This document shows, piece after piece, positions 50,396-59,823 of a DNA stretch of 64,000 nt. Numbering within the stretch: position 1 is the first letter of the stretch; each line of letters opens with the position of its first letter. Origin of the DNA: Nitrospirota bacterium (GTDB lineage Bacteria; Nitrospirota; Thermodesulfovibrionia; Thermodesulfovibrionales; UBA6898); contig JACRHC010000010.1 of NCBI GenBank assembly GCA_016217675.1, positions 1 through 64,000 on the forward strand. Reading direction: 5' to 3'. The position numbers and the translations under genes are program-made. The notes beneath the pieces were generated by a model that was given only the letters and a program-made list of their open reading frames with translations, was not told where the DNA came from and made no database searches.

Positions 50396-52501
50396 TTATG
50401 TACCTCCTTTATCTTCACGACTGAGGATAATTCTTGAGTCAAGGGCAACTGCCCCGCTGCCGAACACAACAAGCGGGTTAATATCAAGCTCATGTATCTC
50501 GGGAAAATCTGAGGCGAGCAACGAGAGCCTCACAATGCTCTGGACAATGGCATCAAGGTCAGCGGGTGGCTCGCCGCGAACGCCCTGAAGCAGCCGGATC
50601 GTCCTGATCTCGTGGACCATCTCGCTCGCCACTGACAGGCCGATGGGCACGATCCTGAAAGAAACATCCTTCAAGACCTCCACATAAATGCCGCCAAGGC
50701 CGAACATAATCATATGGCCGAAGGTCCGGTCAAAGGTGATACCGAGAATGACCTCTTTACCCTTCGGCACCGTCTCATAGATGGTGACACCGTTGATAAA
50801 GGCCTTTGGCATGAACTTCCGGGCGTTCAGGGTAATGTCTGTAAATGCGTCCTTTGCCTCTTTCCTGGAACCGATATTGAGCTTCACACCGCCGATATCG
50901 GTTTTGTGGAGGATATCAGGCGAGGAGATCTTCATGACAACCGGAAATCCTATGGCAGCCGCAGCATTGGCAGCCTCATTCGGCATCTTTGCCAGCTGCT
51001 TCTTTGGGAACCTGAATCCATAGTGTGTCAGAATCTCCCGTGCACTATCCTCTGCAAACTGCATCAGACCATTCTCGCGTGCAGTCCTGATGATCTCTGC
51101 AACGGCATCCCTGTTCACTTCAGGACAGAAAGGCGGACCCTCTGCCTTCTGCCTCCAGAGTCCGTAGTTGTAAAGCCTTCTGAATGACTTCACTGCCGGC
51201 TCAGGATAGGAAAAGTTCGTTATCGCAGCAGCCTTGAGCAGGGCCACTGACGACCGCACCCTTTCCTCTCCCATAAAGCTGGTGATCAGAGGTTTATCGG
51301 TCTTCTTCGATGACTCGATCACGCTCCTTGCAGTCTCCTCGACATTCACCATTGCCTGCGGCGTGAGAATGATCAGCAGACCGTCCACATTTGGATCATT
51401 CAGCGTGCGCTCGATCACCGCAGCATAACGCTCAGAGGTCGCATCCCCGATGATATCAACAGGGTTATAGAGTGACGCGTTCTTCGGCAGCACTGCCATA
51501 AGCTGCCCAACCGTTTCCCTGGAAAGCTGCGGCAGATTGATGCCGAGTTTTTCTGCCGTATCTGCCGCGATGATGCCAGGGCCGCCGGCATTGGTAATGA
51601 TAAGCAGGTTGTTGCCTTTTGGTACCTTGCCTGAATGGAATGCCAGCGCCGACTCAAACAGGTCCTCTACACCTTCTGCCCTGATAACCCCTGTCTGGCT
51701 GAACGCTGCGTTAAAAGCATTTTCAGACCCTGCAAGCGCGCCGGTATGGGACGATGCAGCACGGGCTCCTGCCTGCGTGCCGCCTGATTTTACCAGGATG
51801 ATAGGTTTGACCTTTGTTGCTTTCCTTGCTATCTCAAGAAATCTCCTGCCTTCAACAACGTCCTCGATATACCCGAGGATGATGTCCGTCTCAGGGTCCT
51901 GCACAAAATATTCTATAAAGTCTGTTTCGTTCAGATCAGCCTTGTTGCCGAGACTGATGAACTTTGAAAAGCCGATCTTGTTGCCGATGGCCCAGTCGAG
52001 TATCGCAATGCCAAGGGCTCCGGACTGAGAAAAGAATGCAAGCCTGCCTTTGGGGAGCATGCCTGCTGCAAAGGTGGCGTTCAGGTCATTCGCCGTATTG
52101 ATGATGCCCAGACAGTTCGGCCCGAGTATCCGGATATCGCCGCTTTTTCTGAGTGCCTTAAGCTCTTCCTCAAGCAAAATGCCTGCAGCACCTGCCTCCT
52201 TAAATCCGGCGCTGATAATTACCGCTGATCTGATACCCCTCTTTATGCAGTCCCTTATACAGTCGGGAACCATGGCAGCAGGGATCGAGACAACAGCAAG
52301 ACCAAGCTCATCCGGGACATCAAAAATGCTTTTGTACGCCTTGATGCCGAGGATTTCATCTGCCTTGGGGTTGATGGGATAGATCCTGCCCTGATACCCA
52401 AACCGGAGCAGATTATTCAGAAGAGCATAACCGACCTTCTGCGGATCCTGCGAAGCGCCGATGACTGCTACCGACTTTGGATAGAAAAGTGTATCAAGCA
52501 C
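50396..52501 (-). CDS. ADP-forming acetate/acyl-CoA ligase, fused alpha-beta
   Basis: A 701-residue protein. The N-terminal CoA-binding domain (LFYPKSVAVIGASQDPQKVG) and the succinyl-CoA-ligase-like domain (FSQSGALGIAILDWA; phosphohistidine segment SSHTGALAGSENAF) are followed by an ATP-grasp domain with FPVVMKISSPDILHKTDIGG and ELDINPLVVF. It makes ATP from acyl-CoA, ADP and phosphate, or the reverse. The single-chain form is common in anaerobes. Together with the ferredoxin-dependent 2-oxoacid oxidoreductase at 3.3-5.9 kb it would allow substrate-level phosphorylation from 2-oxoacids. Acetate is the default substrate; this is inferred. Confidence 0.9.
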   Translation of the reverse strand: MLDTLFYPKSVAVIGASQDPQKVGYALLNNLLRFGYQGRIYPINPKADEILGIKAYKSIFDVPDELGLAVVSIPAAMVPDCIRDCIKRGIRSAVIISAGFKEAGAAGILLEEELKALRKSGDIRILGPNCLGIINTANDLNATFAAGMLPKGRLAFFSQSGALGIAILDWAIGNKIGFSKFISLGNKADLNETDFIEYFVQDPETDIILGYIEDVVEGRRFLEIARKATKVKPIILVKSGGTQAGARAASSHTGALAGSENAFNAAFSQTGVIRAEGVEDLFESALAFHSGKVPKGNNLLIITNAGGPGIIAADTAEKLGINLPQLSRETVGQLMAVLPKNASLYNPVDIIGDATSERYAAVIERTLNDPNVDGLLIILTPQAMVNVEETARSVIESSKKTDKPLITSFMGEERVRSSVALLKAAAITNFSYPEPAVKSFRRLYNYGLWRQKAEGPPFCPEVNRDAVAEIIRTARENGLMQFAEDSAREILTHYGFRFPKKQLAKMPNEAANAAAAIGFPVVMKISSPDILHKTDIGGVKLNIGSRKEAKDAFTDITLNARKFMPKAFINGVTIYETVPKGKEVILGITFDRTFGHMIMFGLGGIYVEVLKDVSFRIVPIGLSVASEMVHEIRTIRLLQGVRGEPPADLDAIVQSIVRLSLLASDFPEIHELDINPLVVFGSGAVALDSRIILSREDKGGT

Positions 52502-52585
52502 GATTCAAATCATACTAAAGAACAGGGCTGATAGCAAGTGCCGGGGAAATACTCTATCAAGCAAGAGTCAAGCAGAGCGCTTATC

Positions 52586-53347
52586 TCAGACCTTATTTCG
52601 TTTCAGCCGATAAAGAAACGCAACAGCCGTAATAAACATCACAATACTGATGCCCTGTGAGGTCGAAATACCCGGCATGACAAAACCCCTTTCGATATCT
52701 CCTCTAAAGAGTTCGATCAAGGCCCTGATGATCGCATAGTTCAGGACATACATCCAGAAGACCTGGCCGTGAAAGGTCTTCTTTTTTCTGATAAAGAGAA
52801 GAATGGCAAAATTCATCAGTTCCGCTCCAGATTCATAAAGCTGGGTCGGATGAAGAGGCACGCCAAGGATCGCAAGGGATTCAGGATTGCTGAAGGTGAC
52901 TGCCCAGGGAAGGTCAGTCGGTTTTCCGTAGCAGCAGCCTGCGCAGAAACAGCCAAGTCTTCCTATGGCATGACCGATTGCGATGGATGGGGCCCATACA
53001 TCAATAGTCTGCCAGAGCCTGAGCCCCTGTTTCTTCGCATACCACAGGACCGCCGGCAGGGCAAAGATGACGCCGCCATAAAAGACAAGCCCCCCCTCCC
53101 ATATTTTGATCATGTCTATGGGATGTTCGGAAAAATGCGGCCAGTTCGTTGCAATAAAAATGACCCGGGCGCCGATGATGCCGGAAAAAAGGGCATAGAA
53201 GCCTATATCAGTGATCTTATCCTTTTGCAGCCCCTCCTGCGCTGCCTGCCTGAGGGCAAGCCACAAACCAAGCAGAAAGGCAGTAGCAATCATAAATCCA
53301 TAAGTATGGATTACGAGCGGGCCTATTTTGATGAGGACCGGGAACAT
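52586..53347 (-). CDS. lgt: Prolipoprotein diacylglyceryl transferase
   Basis: A 253-residue polytopic membrane protein with about seven helices. The family motif HAIGRLGCFCAGCCYGKP is present, as are the N-terminal VIHTYGFMIATAFLLGL and YGGVIFALPAVLWY. It transfers diacylglycerol from phosphatidylglycerol to the lipobox Cys of lipoproteins at the inner membrane. The ATG overlaps the lspA stop (TAATG), so the two sequential lipoprotein-processing enzymes are made together. Confidence 0.93.
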   Translation of the reverse strand: MFPVLIKIGPLVIHTYGFMIATAFLLGLWLALRQAAQEGLQKDKITDIGFYALFSGIIGARVIFIATNWPHFSEHPIDMIKIWEGGLVFYGGVIFALPAVLWYAKKQGLRLWQTIDVWAPSIAIGHAIGRLGCFCAGCCYGKPTDLPWAVTFSNPESLAILGVPLHPTQLYESGAELMNFAILLFIRKKKTFHGQVFWMYVLNYAIIRALIELFRGDIERGFVMPGISTSQGISIVMFITAVAFLYRLKRNKV

Positions 53348-53796
53348 TAACGCGTTTTCCTCAGGATGCTCAGGGCCATGAATACCATACCAATCGAAAG
53401 AGCAGAATCAGCAACATTAAATGCAGGCCAGTGATGCCCTGCAACAGCCACATCCACAAAATCAACGACATAGCCAAGAGTTAACCTGTCTATGAGATTG
53501 CCTGCAGCGCCTCCTGCAAGCAAGGCAAAGATGCGGTGATCCTCCCTGTCCTTTATGATAATCCATGACATGAAGATCAGCGCAGCAACAGAGATGCAGA
53601 TGAAGAAGATGTTCCCGAAACTGCTGAACATGCCAAAAGCAGCGCCCCTGTTCTGCACATTGACCAGATTCAGCATTGGCAGGAGTTCAATACTCTCGTA
53701 TGCGCCGATATGAGTCCTGGCAAGATACTTTGTTATCTGGTCAAGGACAACCACAGACAACGCGATGATTAAAGAAAGTCTGATTTTATTATTCAT
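53347..53796 (-). CDS. lspA: Lipoprotein signal peptidase (signal peptidase II)
   Basis: A 149-residue membrane aspartyl protease with four helices. VVLDQITKYLART is the N-terminal signature. The two catalytic aspartates are in GNLIDRLTLGYVVDF and FNVADSALSIG. It cleaves lipoprotein signal peptides after Lgt action. It lies 95 bases behind the scpA-ileS gene and overlaps lgt. The ileS-lspA order is classic in many bacteria. Confidence 0.94.
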   Translation of the reverse strand: MNNKIRLSLIIALSVVVLDQITKYLARTHIGAYESIELLPMLNLVNVQNRGAAFGMFSSFGNIFFICISVAALIFMSWIIIKDREDHRIFALLAGGAAGNLIDRLTLGYVVDFVDVAVAGHHWPAFNVADSALSIGMVFMALSILRKTR

Positions 53797-53891
53797 TTTT
53801 TAGTATCCTGCATAACTATGGCCTATTTTTCTTAAAGACCATTTCCAAGGCAATGACAGAACTTTGCCTGATGTAACCAATTTGCAGGCGA

Positions 53892-56800
53892 TCATTCTCT
53901 AACCGCTCCGTAGCATCTGTCACAGACTTCGGGAATATCACTGAACGAGCCGACGCTTTCAGACCAGTTCCAGCACCTCTGGCATTTGCTCCCTGCTGAC
54001 CGCTCAACCAGCACGCGAAGTCCTTTGATAACAGTGCCCTCATGTGCCTCAGGCAGAACGTCATCGCTCAGGGTGACAGCCGAAACCAGAAAGAACATCG
54101 GCAGAAACGCAGTATATTGATCGGCAAGCTGCCGGTAATCAGCAGGAAGATAGAGCGTCACCTTTGCCTCAAGAGAGTTGCCAATAAACTTTTCAGCCCG
54201 TTTGATCTCAAGCGCCTTGTTCACTTCATCCCGCAGGGTGAGCAATCTCTTCCACCGCTCGTCGAGCTCTGCATCAATAAACCGTTCATCCACCTCAGGA
54301 AAGGATGCAAAAAACACCGAATCGCTCTCCATAGCCTCTTGCCTCTCGCCGATTGCCCCTTGCCCCTTGCCGCCTTTTGTTATATATCCCCAGACCTCCT
54401 CTGCTGTAAAAGTCAGCACCGGCGCCATAAGCCGCGTAAGCACGGAAAGGACTTCTGAAAGGACCCACTGGCTTGCGCGCCTCTCAACAGCATCTGCCTT
54501 TGCAGTGTAGAGCCGGTCCTTGAGAATGTCGAGATAGATCGAACTCATATCAACGACACAAAAGTTATGGATCGAGTGAAAGACCTCGTGGAATTCAAAA
54601 TTCTCATATGCCTTTGTTACCTTTGCGATCAGACCCTGAAGCCTGCACATTGCCCAGCGGTCGATCTCCTGCAGCTGGCCTGAATAATCCTGATGATCAA
54701 AATCAAAGAGATTGCTCAACAGGAATTTGCTGGTGTTCCTGATCTTTCTGTACGCCTCGGTAAGACGGTTCAGGATCTCCTTTGATATTCTGATATCATC
54801 CCGGTAGTCCTCAGCAGAGACCCAGATGCGCAGGATCTCGGCGCCATAATTTTTGATGATCTCCTGAGGAGCGATCACATTGCCCTGAGACTTGGACATC
54901 TTCTTGCCAGCTCCGTCAACAACAAATCCATGGGTCAGCACAGTCCGGTAAGGCGCTGTTCCCCGTGTGCCGACTGACGCAAGGAGCGAACTTTGGAACC
55001 AGCCCCGGTGCTGATCACTGCCTTCGAGATACATATCCGCCGGCCAGGTAAGCCTGGGGTCATTCTCCAGGACCGCAGCATGGCTCACGCCCGAATCGAA
55101 CCAGACATCCAGGATATCCATCTCCTTGCGGAACGCGCTCGAGCCGCACTTTGCACAGGCATATCCTTCAGGAAGGAACTCCTTTGCCTCTTTTATGAAC
55201 CAGACGTCTGCGCCGTCCTTTTCTACATGGCTCACAATATTGTCGAGCACGGCCTCATCCTTCACAAACTCGCCGCAGTCATTGCATTTTATGATCGTGA
55301 TCGGGACACCCCAGCTCCTCTGGCGGGATATGCACCAGTCGGGCCTGCCGGCGACCATGTTATAGATCCGATCGCGGCCCCATGCAGGCACCCAGTTCAC
55401 CCTGTCAATTTCTTCGAGGCACTTTTTGCGCAGGCCTTCATGCTCAACAGATATGAACCACTGCTCTGTTGCACGGAAAATGACCGGCTTCTTGCATCGC
55501 CAGCAATGCGGATAAGAATGTGTGATCTTCTCTTCTCTGATGAGTGCATTCTTTGACTTCAGGGTCTCGATGATAACGCTGTTCGCCTTGAAAACGAACT
55601 GGCCCTGAAGGTCGCCCGCCTGCTTTGTGAATTTGCCGCCATCATCCACAGGCGCATAGATCTCAAGACCGTATTTCAGTCCGACCTCATAGTCATCCTC
55701 GCCATGACCCGGAGCAATATGGACAATACCGGTGCCCTCTTCCAAAGAAACAAAATCACCTAACACACCTTTAGATCTTCTTTCGATAAAGGGATGCTGA
55801 GCCTCAAGGCCTTCAAGGTCTTTGCCAAACTTCCTCGCAACGACATTGCCGTTGAGCCCTATCCTCTCCTTCAAGGCCTCAAGCCTGCCCTCAGCAACAA
55901 TATAGACCTCATCATCCTGCTCGACTGCCGCATATTGCAGCTCAGGATGGAATGCAACTGCAAGGTTTGCAGGAAGGGTCCAGGGCGTTGTCGTCCAGAT
56001 CAGCACAAAGACCTTCTTCCCCCTGAGTTCGGGCGCAAATACCGCGGCATTGTCGTCATCAAGCATGAACTTCACAAAGACAGAAGGAGATTCCTTGTCT
56101 GCATATTCAACCTCTGCCTCTGCCAGCGCAGTAACGCAGGAGGGGCACCAGTGCACGGGCTTCTTCCTTTTATGCACATACCCGTTCTTCACAAAACGGT
56201 TGAACTCCCTGACTATCGATGCCTCATATCCATACGTCAGTGTGAGATAAGGCTGCGCCCAGTCGCCGAACACACCCAAGCGCTTGAACTCATCCCTCTG
56301 CAGACCGACGAACTTCTCTGCATATTCCCTGCAGAGCTGTCTTTTCTCGATAAGATTGACGCTGTCTTTCTTGTCACCAAGGTTCTTGTCCACCTGCAGC
56401 TCAATCGGCAGACCGTGGCAGTCCCATCCCGGGACATACGGTGCCGAAAACCCCTTCATGGTCTTATATTTGACAATGATGTCCTTCAGGATCTTGTTCA
56501 GCGCATGGCCTATATGAATATTGCCGTTTGCATACGGCGGCCCGTCATGAAGGATATATGGCTTGCGACCCTTACTCTGTTCCTGGATCTCTCCATAGAT
56601 ATTTTTTTCGTCCCAGGCCTTGAGCATCTCAGGTTCCCGCTGCGAAAGGTTCGCCTTCATAGGAAAATCCGTTTGCGGAAGATTAAGTGTGTCCTTAAAA
56701 TCTCTTGTCATGACCGGTTTTGTTACCACCTTTTCGTTATTGATTGGATCTGACTGACCCTGAGAATCCTGCAGTACAGAAGGCCCGACCGGCTGTTCTG

Positions 56801-57584
56801 CATATTCAGAGGTCTGGACGGTTGCCTGTTCCAGCGGGACTTCTATCGGCACAGGTACCTGTTTCTGCGGGTTAATTACCCAAATGCTTCCAAAGTCCTT
56901 TTCCTGATATACCCTGGCCATGCCGAGCCTGAGGAGCTCAAGGAGCGCAAGAAAGGTCACGATCAGCTGTACCCTGCTCGTGGTGCCGGCAAAGAGGTCT
57001 TCGAACCTGATCGTGTCGATACTCTCAAGCATCTCGGCAATATGCATGATGCGGTCTTTGACCGTAAGCGTTTCCTTTGTAATGGTCCTGACTTCAGGGG
57101 GAACATTGTCCAAAATCTTCTTAAAGGCACCAAGCAGGTCAAAGAGGTTTATGTCAAAGAGATAGAGCTCCTGCTGCTCCTCTGATTTTTCTTCGTCGAA
57201 CTCCGTCTTTTCCCTGACAAAGAGTTTGAGCGCCTCATCTTCCTTTTCCTTCAGGATCGACGCAGCATCCTTATATCCCTGGTATTCGAGAAGCCTCTGG
57301 ACCAGCTCAAGTCTCGGATCTTCCACCTCCTCGAGAGGCGCTTCCTCGTCAGCAGGGAGGAGCATCCGGGACTTTATATGGATGAGGGTCGCTGCCATAA
57401 CAATGAATTCGCCTGCGATCTCGAGGTCCAGTTCCTTCATCATTTCGATGTAATGGAGATACTGGCCCGTGATCAGGGATATGGGGATATCATAGATATC
57501 CACCTTGTTCTCCCGAATAAGATGCAGGAGAAGGTCAAGAGGCCCTTCAAACACAGGCAGTTTTACACTATACAGGTCTTCCAT
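53892..57584 (-). CDS. scpA-ileS: ScpA-isoleucyl-tRNA synthetase fusion
   Basis: One open frame of 1230 codons. Residues 1-245 are a complete ScpA kleisin ([40 protein letters not shown], ending [19 protein letters not shown]), part of the SMC condensin. About 245-290 is a Pro/Gln-rich linker. From Met292 (codon at 56711-56709) a full-length IleRS of 939 residues follows: [18 protein letters not shown] (HIGH), KKMSKSQGN (KMSKS), and a C-terminal zinc ribbon [11 protein letters not shown] with CDRC. AAGGTGG stands 14 bases before the Met292 codon, so internal initiation giving free IleRS is conceivable. A chromosome-segregation protein joined to an essential tRNA synthetase is unexpected. lspA and lgt follow. 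Confidence 0.9.
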   Translation of the reverse strand: MEDLYSVKLPVFEGPLDLLLHLIRENKVDIYDIPISLITGQYLHYIEMMKELDLEIAGEFIVMAATLIHIKSRMLLPADEEAPLEEVEDPRLELVQRLLEYQGYKDAASILKEKEDEALKLFVREKTEFDEEKSEEQQELYLFDINLFDLLGAFKKILDNVPPEVRTITKETLTVKDRIMHIAEMLESIDTIRFEDLFAGTTSRVQLIVTFLALLELLRLGMARVYQEKDFGSIWVINPQKQVPVPIEVPLEQATVQTSEYAEQPVGPSVLQDSQGQSDPINNEKVVTKPVMTRDFKDTLNLPQTDFPMKANLSQREPEMLKAWDEKNIYGEIQEQSKGRKPYILHDGPPYANGNIHIGHALNKILKDIIVKYKTMKGFSAPYVPGWDCHGLPIELQVDKNLGDKKDSVNLIEKRQLCREYAEKFVGLQRDEFKRLGVFGDWAQPYLTLTYGYEASIVREFNRFVKNGYVHKRKKPVHWCPSCVTALAEAEVEYADKESPSVFVKFMLDDDNAAVFAPELRGKKVFVLIWTTTPWTLPANLAVAFHPELQYAAVEQDDEVYIVAEGRLEALKERIGLNGNVVARKFGKDLEGLEAQHPFIERRSKGVLGDFVSLEEGTGIVHIAPGHGEDDYEVGLKYGLEIYAPVDDGGKFTKQAGDLQGQFVFKANSVIIETLKSKNALIREEKITHSYPHCWRCKKPVIFRATEQWFISVEHEGLRKKCLEEIDRVNWVPAWGRDRIYNMVAGRPDWCISRQRSWGVPITIIKCNDCGEFVKDEAVLDNIVSHVEKDGADVWFIKEAKEFLPEGYACAKCGSSAFRKEMDILDVWFDSGVSHAAVLENDPRLTWPADMYLEGSDQHRGWFQSSLLASVGTRGTAPYRTVLTHGFVVDGAGKKMSKSQGNVIAPQEIIKNYGAEILRIWVSAEDYRDDIRISKEILNRLTEAYRKIRNTSKFLLSNLFDFDHQDYSGQLQEIDRWAMCRLQGLIAKVTKAYENFEFHEVFHSIHNFCVVDMSSIYLDILKDRLYTAKADAVERRASQWVLSEVLSVLTRLMAPVLTFTAEEVWGYITKGGKGQGAIGERQEAMESDSVFFASFPEVDERFIDAELDERWKRLLTLRDEVNKALEIKRAEKFIGNSLEAKVTLYLPADYRQLADQYTAFLPMFFLVSAVTLSDDVLPEAHEGTVIKGLRVLVERSAGSKCQRCWNWSESVGSFSDIPEVCDRCYGAVRE

Positions 57585-57694
57585 AATCAGCAGATCACCT
57601 TGATACCGGTCATTTTGAGATCAATATTGTAACAAATTGCGCCTGAAATTAGCCTCCATTTGATTTCACAGAGAAAGCATAGTATCCTTACACT

Positions 57695-58495
57695 ATGAAA
57701 CTGAGCAGATTCGTTTCAGCTTTCCTGCTGGTCCTGGCCTCAGCTAATCTGTCGCAGGCAGAGATATCCCAGCATTTTGACCGGTCCGGCAGACTTCTTC
57801 CTTCAATGAAAAGGCCTCTGACCCACCAAACTCAAAAGATGAGAAAATATTCTGTACCTGAGGGTCTTGAGCTTCGTCCTGACGTGCATTATGAGTTCTA
57901 TGCTGTCTTTGGCAAGACCTTTGCCGAGATTGTAAGATCAGCAGAGGAGAACGGTCCGCGCAGTGAAAAAACCAGGAAACGACAGGTCTCGGCCTATGAC
58001 TGGAAGCTTGGATGGACCTATGATTTCTCCTTCAGTCTTGAGGAAGATGATGAAGATGATGAAGATGATGAAGATGATGATGAGGAGGAGGAAAGGGTCC
58101 ATTGCGATCTCATGATCGTTGATCCGGTTCTGTTATACGACATTACCATTACGCTCCCTGCGCTCACTGACGATTCTGCACTCAATCCCATGGAAAAGGA
58201 TCTCTGGAAGAACTATGTTTCTAAGCTCCTTGAGCATCAGCATGGCAGGATTAAGATCATCAAGGAAGATACCAGAGATGACATCCTCCGGCAGTTTGGC
58301 GAAATAGGCTATCTCGCTCTCAGCGATAAAGAAGCTGAAAATGCAGAAAAGATTGTTGAACGTTTTGTCAGAATAGAAACGGCAAAAATAGGCAGCAACA
58401 TCATCAGACAGATACAGCAGAAGCTTGAGGCCTATGACGCCGGCACTGTGCAGGATACCGATGCCAAACCGGCAACAATACCTTCGAAAAAATAA
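57695..58495 (+). CDS. Secreted DUF922-like protein with acidic repeat
   Basis: A 266-residue protein with a signal peptide (cut near SQA). The stretch YEFYAVFGKTFAEIVRSAEE, NGPRSEKTRKR and YDWKLGWTYDFSF is the DUF922 signature, a family of putative secreted zinc proteases. The expected HExxH helix appears only as LLEHQHGRIKII, so catalysis is doubtful. Inside the fold lies an acidic run (EEDDEDDEDDEDDDEEEE) encoded by a 9-base repeat at 58043-58078, which replaces a loop and may bind Ca. It is transcribed divergently from scpA-ileS. Confidence 0.72.
   Translation: MKLSRFVSAFLLVLASANLSQAEISQHFDRSGRLLPSMKRPLTHQTQKMRKYSVPEGLELRPDVHYEFYAVFGKTFAEIVRSAEENGPRSEKTRKRQVSAYDWKLGWTYDFSFSLEEDDEDDEDDEDDDEEEERVHCDLMIVDPVLLYDITITLPALTDDSALNPMEKDLWKNYVSKLLEHQHGRIKIIKEDTRDDILRQFGEIGYLALSDKEAENAEKIVERFVRIETAKIGSNIIRQIQQKLEAYDAGTVQDTDAKPATIPSKK
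58043..58078 (+). repeat. Four tandem GAAGATGAT copies
   Basis: Four perfect 9-base copies code for the repeating EDD acidic stretch in the DUF922-like protein. They can change length in frame. Confidence 0.9.
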
Positions 58496-58591
58496 CAACT
58501 CTTCGGCAAAAAGCAATTTCACAGGTTGATAGTCTGTAGTCATTTAGGTGTTTAGCTAACAGACTTCGGGCTAAACAACCTGAGCAGTTAT

Positions 58592-59656
58592 TTACAATGT
58601 CACTCTTTTAACGAGAAGGGCATTACCCATTTTTTCACCGACCTCCCGCGATGCCTTGCCGATAGCAGAACTTATTGCTTCCATGCTGGTATCATTGAAC
58701 CACCTGCCTTCCGGCGACCGGTAAAACCGCACAACCTCATCGAGTTCCTCATTGGTAAGGCTGCGGTATGTAAAAGCAAGGGAGACCAGCAACTCCCTGG
58801 TAAGCTCTTCTCTTGGGACATTTCTGATATTGTCAACGAGGGCATCGATCTCCTCCGAATTCATCCTGCCGCTGTCCTGCATCCTGACCTGCATGCCTTT
58901 AAGCATCTCAAAAAGAGACCCTGCAATGATATCAACATTCAGTTCAGTCGCCCTTACTGTTTTTTCCATATCCCCAATGCGCTGCTTACGGCCTGTCTGC
59001 ATCCGATCATATTCCTCACGATAGGCAGCCGACCTTTTTATCATTTCCGGCATGTTGGCAGCAACTTCGAGACTGGCGCTCTTTTTTCCTAAAGGCGATT
59101 TAAGCCACTGAAGGACAGAGGTCATATATTTTTTGTTAAACCGAGCACTGAACATGTTTACTACAGGAGGATAGATCTTATTGATCTTGTATGAGTCCCT
59201 GAGAAAAAGAAGAACATCGTTATTCTGCTTGACGTTGCTCATGCCGATGCGGAACTGCGGGAGCGCACTGCTCAGGATTTCAGCATAATTTTCCATCTGT
59301 TTCTTTGCACCGGACAGTTCAAGAACATCATGAATAAGGCCCTGCTCCTCCTGCGAGAGTCCTGCATGAGCAGGCACTTTATCCGATGAAAAGTCCGGAT
59401 CGATCAGATAGGCCTGGTCAAAATAGTCCCTGGAACGTTCAAAATTCCTGAGTTCGTAATAGGCATAGCCAAGCATGTAATAGGCAGCCGGCTCCGGTTT
59501 CCGGACAACATAGTTTTCGAGATACGGAATGGCACGCTTATACTCCCTGGCTTTGAAATGTTTCATTGCCTTCTCATAGGTCTCATCATAGGCAAATGCT
59601 GCTGACGCTGTAGCGAGCAGCAGGATGCAATAGATTATTATGATGACTTTTTTCAA
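58592..59656 (-). CDS. Secreted TPR protein with DUF2059-like C-terminus
   Basis: A 354-residue protein with a signal peptide (KKVIIIIYCILLLATASAAF). Two TPR units follow (ETYEKAMKHFKAREYKRAIP; AAYYMLGYAYYELRNFERSR, residues 24-95). Then comes a long helical region whose end RSLTNEELDEVVRFYRSPEG and FNDTSMEAISSAI resembles DUF2059. It is probably periplasmic, acting as a scaffold or in envelope maintenance. It stands alone between the DUF922-like gene and the NuoG-like operon. Confidence 0.75.
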   Translation of the reverse strand: MKKVIIIIYCILLLATASAAFAYDETYEKAMKHFKAREYKRAIPYLENYVVRKPEPAAYYMLGYAYYELRNFERSRDYFDQAYLIDPDFSSDKVPAHAGLSQEEQGLIHDVLELSGAKKQMENYAEILSSALPQFRIGMSNVKQNNDVLLFLRDSYKINKIYPPVVNMFSARFNKKYMTSVLQWLKSPLGKKSASLEVAANMPEMIKRSAAYREEYDRMQTGRKQRIGDMEKTVRATELNVDIIAGSLFEMLKGMQVRMQDSGRMNSEEIDALVDNIRNVPREELTRELLVSLAFTYRSLTNEELDEVVRFYRSPEGRWFNDTSMEAISSAIGKASREVGEKMGNALLVKRVTL

Positions 59657-59780
59657 GGTCAGTTCCTCCTGCCCGATTTTGTGCTGTGGTGAACATTTTA
59701 CCCGAAATCGTAAAGAGAAGTCACAAACGAAGAGTTGAAATACTTTGGTTTTATTATATCGATGCGGTTAGAACAGACAA

Positions 59781-59812
59781 ACGAGGACGCATCTTTTCGG
59801 ATGCGCCCTCGT
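59781..59812 (-). terminator. Intrinsic terminator after the NuoG-like gene
   Basis: ACGAGGGCGCATC and GATGCGTCCTCGT pair with one mismatch around CGAAAA on the minus strand, 11 bases after the stop, followed by a modest TTTGTCTGTT. Confidence 0.7.
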
Positions 59813-59823
59813 CGATAGGGGGA

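Noticed and set aside
53816-54064. Separate 82-codon gene overlapping the end of ileS
   Set aside because: It lies in another frame of the conserved IleRS zinc-ribbon region.
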